This document shows, piece by piece, positions 6,777 to 7,687 of a DNA stretch of 7,687 nt; the stretch's first letter is position 1; each line of letters begins with the position of its first letter. Both the position numbers and the translations under genes were made by a program. Under the pieces are notes generated by a model. It saw nothing but the letters and a program-made list of their open reading frames with translations. It did not search any database and had not been told where the DNA came from. This stretch comes from Deltaproteobacteria bacterium (GTDB lineage Bacteria; Desulfobacterota; Desulfarculia; Adiutricales; Adiutricaceae), in assembly GCA_031288745.1 (NCBI GenBank), contig JAITQT010000326.1:1-7687 (forward strand), read 5' to 3'.

Positions 6777-7687
6777 CTAAAGGTTAAGTAGGTTCGATTC
6801 TATGGCTTCATTAACCTCCTTGTTGGGACGCCTTAAAAGATATTCGGTGGGTTTAAGCATCTTCTCAATAGTTAAGTAGCCCATCAGGAACAGAATAGGA
6901 ACAAGCCTGAGATTATCAAGGTCGACGGCACTAAGTGAAATTGTAGACATCGTGGGATTTACTGGAAATTCAAATTCGCGTTCTTTGCGCTTTAACAGTT
7001 CAATTATAAAAGACTGGGTGGCCGTTTCGAACCAGTATTGCTTAAGCAATTTGTGGTCAAGCATTTTTATTAGCGAAAAAGGGTTAAGGATTCGATTTTT
7101 TCCATCCCAGGAATATCCATTGTAGTAGTTAATAATGTCATTTTTTAGATCTTCAAGACTAGCTGTAGTCGACATAAATCCTTTGGTTTGGTTATATTTA
7201 AGCACATCCGGTAGGTATTGGGAGAAATAGGTCTCGAACTCTTCTAGAGTGAAACCGCAGGCGGCATTGTAGTCGGGATCAAGAGTCAAATCATATAAGT
7301 TGTTGAATCCAGAAAAGATGGAGGTTTGGGTAAACTTGGTCTTCCCGGTAACGTAAACAAGGTGGGTCATACCTCTATCGGCTAGAGATTTAATAGACGT
7401 ATAAAAGCTTTGAAGAACCTGGCGATGTATTTTGGCTAGCTCTAGATCGTTAATCGCTTCATGAATCGGGGCCTCGTACTCGTCAACGAGTATGGCTACT
7501 CTCTCTTTGGTTCTTTCATGGAGGATGGCGACCATCATTTGCAGTGAGCCACCAGGGGAGAGGTCTTTAAAGGGCTCGAGAGAATGGTTTATGGCTTCAA
7601 CATTGAGCCTGTTTATTATGTCCTGCTCAAGTTTTTCTTCTCCTTTCCCAAGACCGGCCATAGACAGCGTTATTACTGGGTAGGGTT
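6777..7687 (-). CDS. AAA-ATPase-like protein (PF09820 type), partial and truncated
   Basis: This is the middle and C-terminal part of a protein of the AAA-ATPase-like/PD-(D/E)XK family, often present in many copies per genome and of uncertain role. The frame is open to the right edge. The codons before the ATG at 7659-7661 read PYPVITLSMAGLG, a conserved part of the family, so this ATG is not the true start and Walker A lies outside the window. Counting from that Met, Walker B is VAILVDEYEAP (55-65), followed by YVTGKTKFTQTSIFSGFNNL (103-122), CGFTLEEFETYF (135-146), YYNGYSW (179-185), NPFSL (193-197) and LMGYLTI (259-265). It stops after PNKEVNEAIESNLLNL, where homologues continue for 150 or more residues into the nuclease domain. 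It is therefore probably a pseudogene or an ATPase-only derivative. The PF09820 assignment is from memory of the motifs. Confidence 0.75.
   Translation of the reverse strand, partial: PYPVITLSMAGLGKGEEKLEQDIINRLNVEAINHSLEPFKDLSPGGSLQMMVAILHERTKERVAILVDEYEAPIHEAINDLELAKIHRQVLQSFYTSIKSLADRGMTHLVYVTGKTKFTQTSIFSGFNNLYDLTLDPDYNAACGFTLEEFETYFSQYLPDVLKYNQTKGFMSTTASLEDLKNDIINYYNGYSWDGKNRILNPFSLIKMLDHKLLKQYWFETATQSFIIELLKRKEREFEFPVNPTMSTISLSAVDLDNLRLVPILFLMGYLTIEKMLKPTEYLLRRPNKEVNEAIESNLLNL

Noticed and set aside
6277..6779. Stop-codon recoding (for example pyrrolysine at TAG) to explain protein-like text past stops
   Set aside because: The interruptions include both TAA and TAG, two adjacent stops and a change of frame between remnants, which fits decay better than recoding.
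1..7687. CRISPR arrays, tRNA or rRNA genes, insertion-sequence ends
   Set aside because: I saw no regularly spaced repeats, cloverleaf-like sequence or terminal inverted repeats with flanking duplications.

Overview
All coding in this window lies on the minus strand, so genes read from right to left. Gene content suggests a Gram-negative bacterium: it has an AmpG-type muropeptide permease and an ExeA-like ATPase with a membrane anchor. Coding DNA has moderate GC, the gaps are strongly AT-rich, several genes appear to start with GTG, and one region is full of gene remnants. A host-associated or genome-reducing Desulfobacterota-like lineage would fit, but that is an inference from general resemblance and not from a marker gene.

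Layout, in transcription order. At the right edge (7687 to 6777) is the C-terminal two thirds of an AAA-ATPase-like (PF09820-type) protein; its Walker A end lies outside the window. The open frame closes at a TAG just where homologues continue into a nuclease tail. Downstream in the same frame, past two stops, lies a short helical remnant. It is followed by a second, unidentified coding remnant with several in-frame stops (6666 to 6277). A rho-independent terminator (6302-6329) lies inside this remnant zone.

Next is a promoter and leader region (6292 to 6078) with two sigma-70-like promoters in tandem and a 16-bp palindrome. It leads into a two-gene overlapping unit. The first gene is a membrane-anchored ExeA-like AAA ATPase with an NTF2-like (Cds6-C type) extracytoplasmic end. 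The second is ampG, which starts inside the ATPase gene. After a 77-bp AT-rich gap comes a VUT-family queuosine precursor transporter (yhhQ).

A 248-bp AT-rich gap with a weak promoter candidate separates this from the last unit. That unit is a SprT-like/DUF2786 protein translationally coupled (GTGA overlap) to pcm, the protein L-isoaspartate O-methyltransferase. The left 180 bases hold no gene that I can support.

Functionally, the ATPase-ampG pair points to the cell wall and peptidoglycan recycling. The DUF2786-pcm pair brings together a predicted metalloprotease and a protein-repair enzyme. The most interesting items are the unusual domain architecture of the ATPase, the SprT-DUF2786-pcm coupling, and the decayed region between 6277 and 6779.
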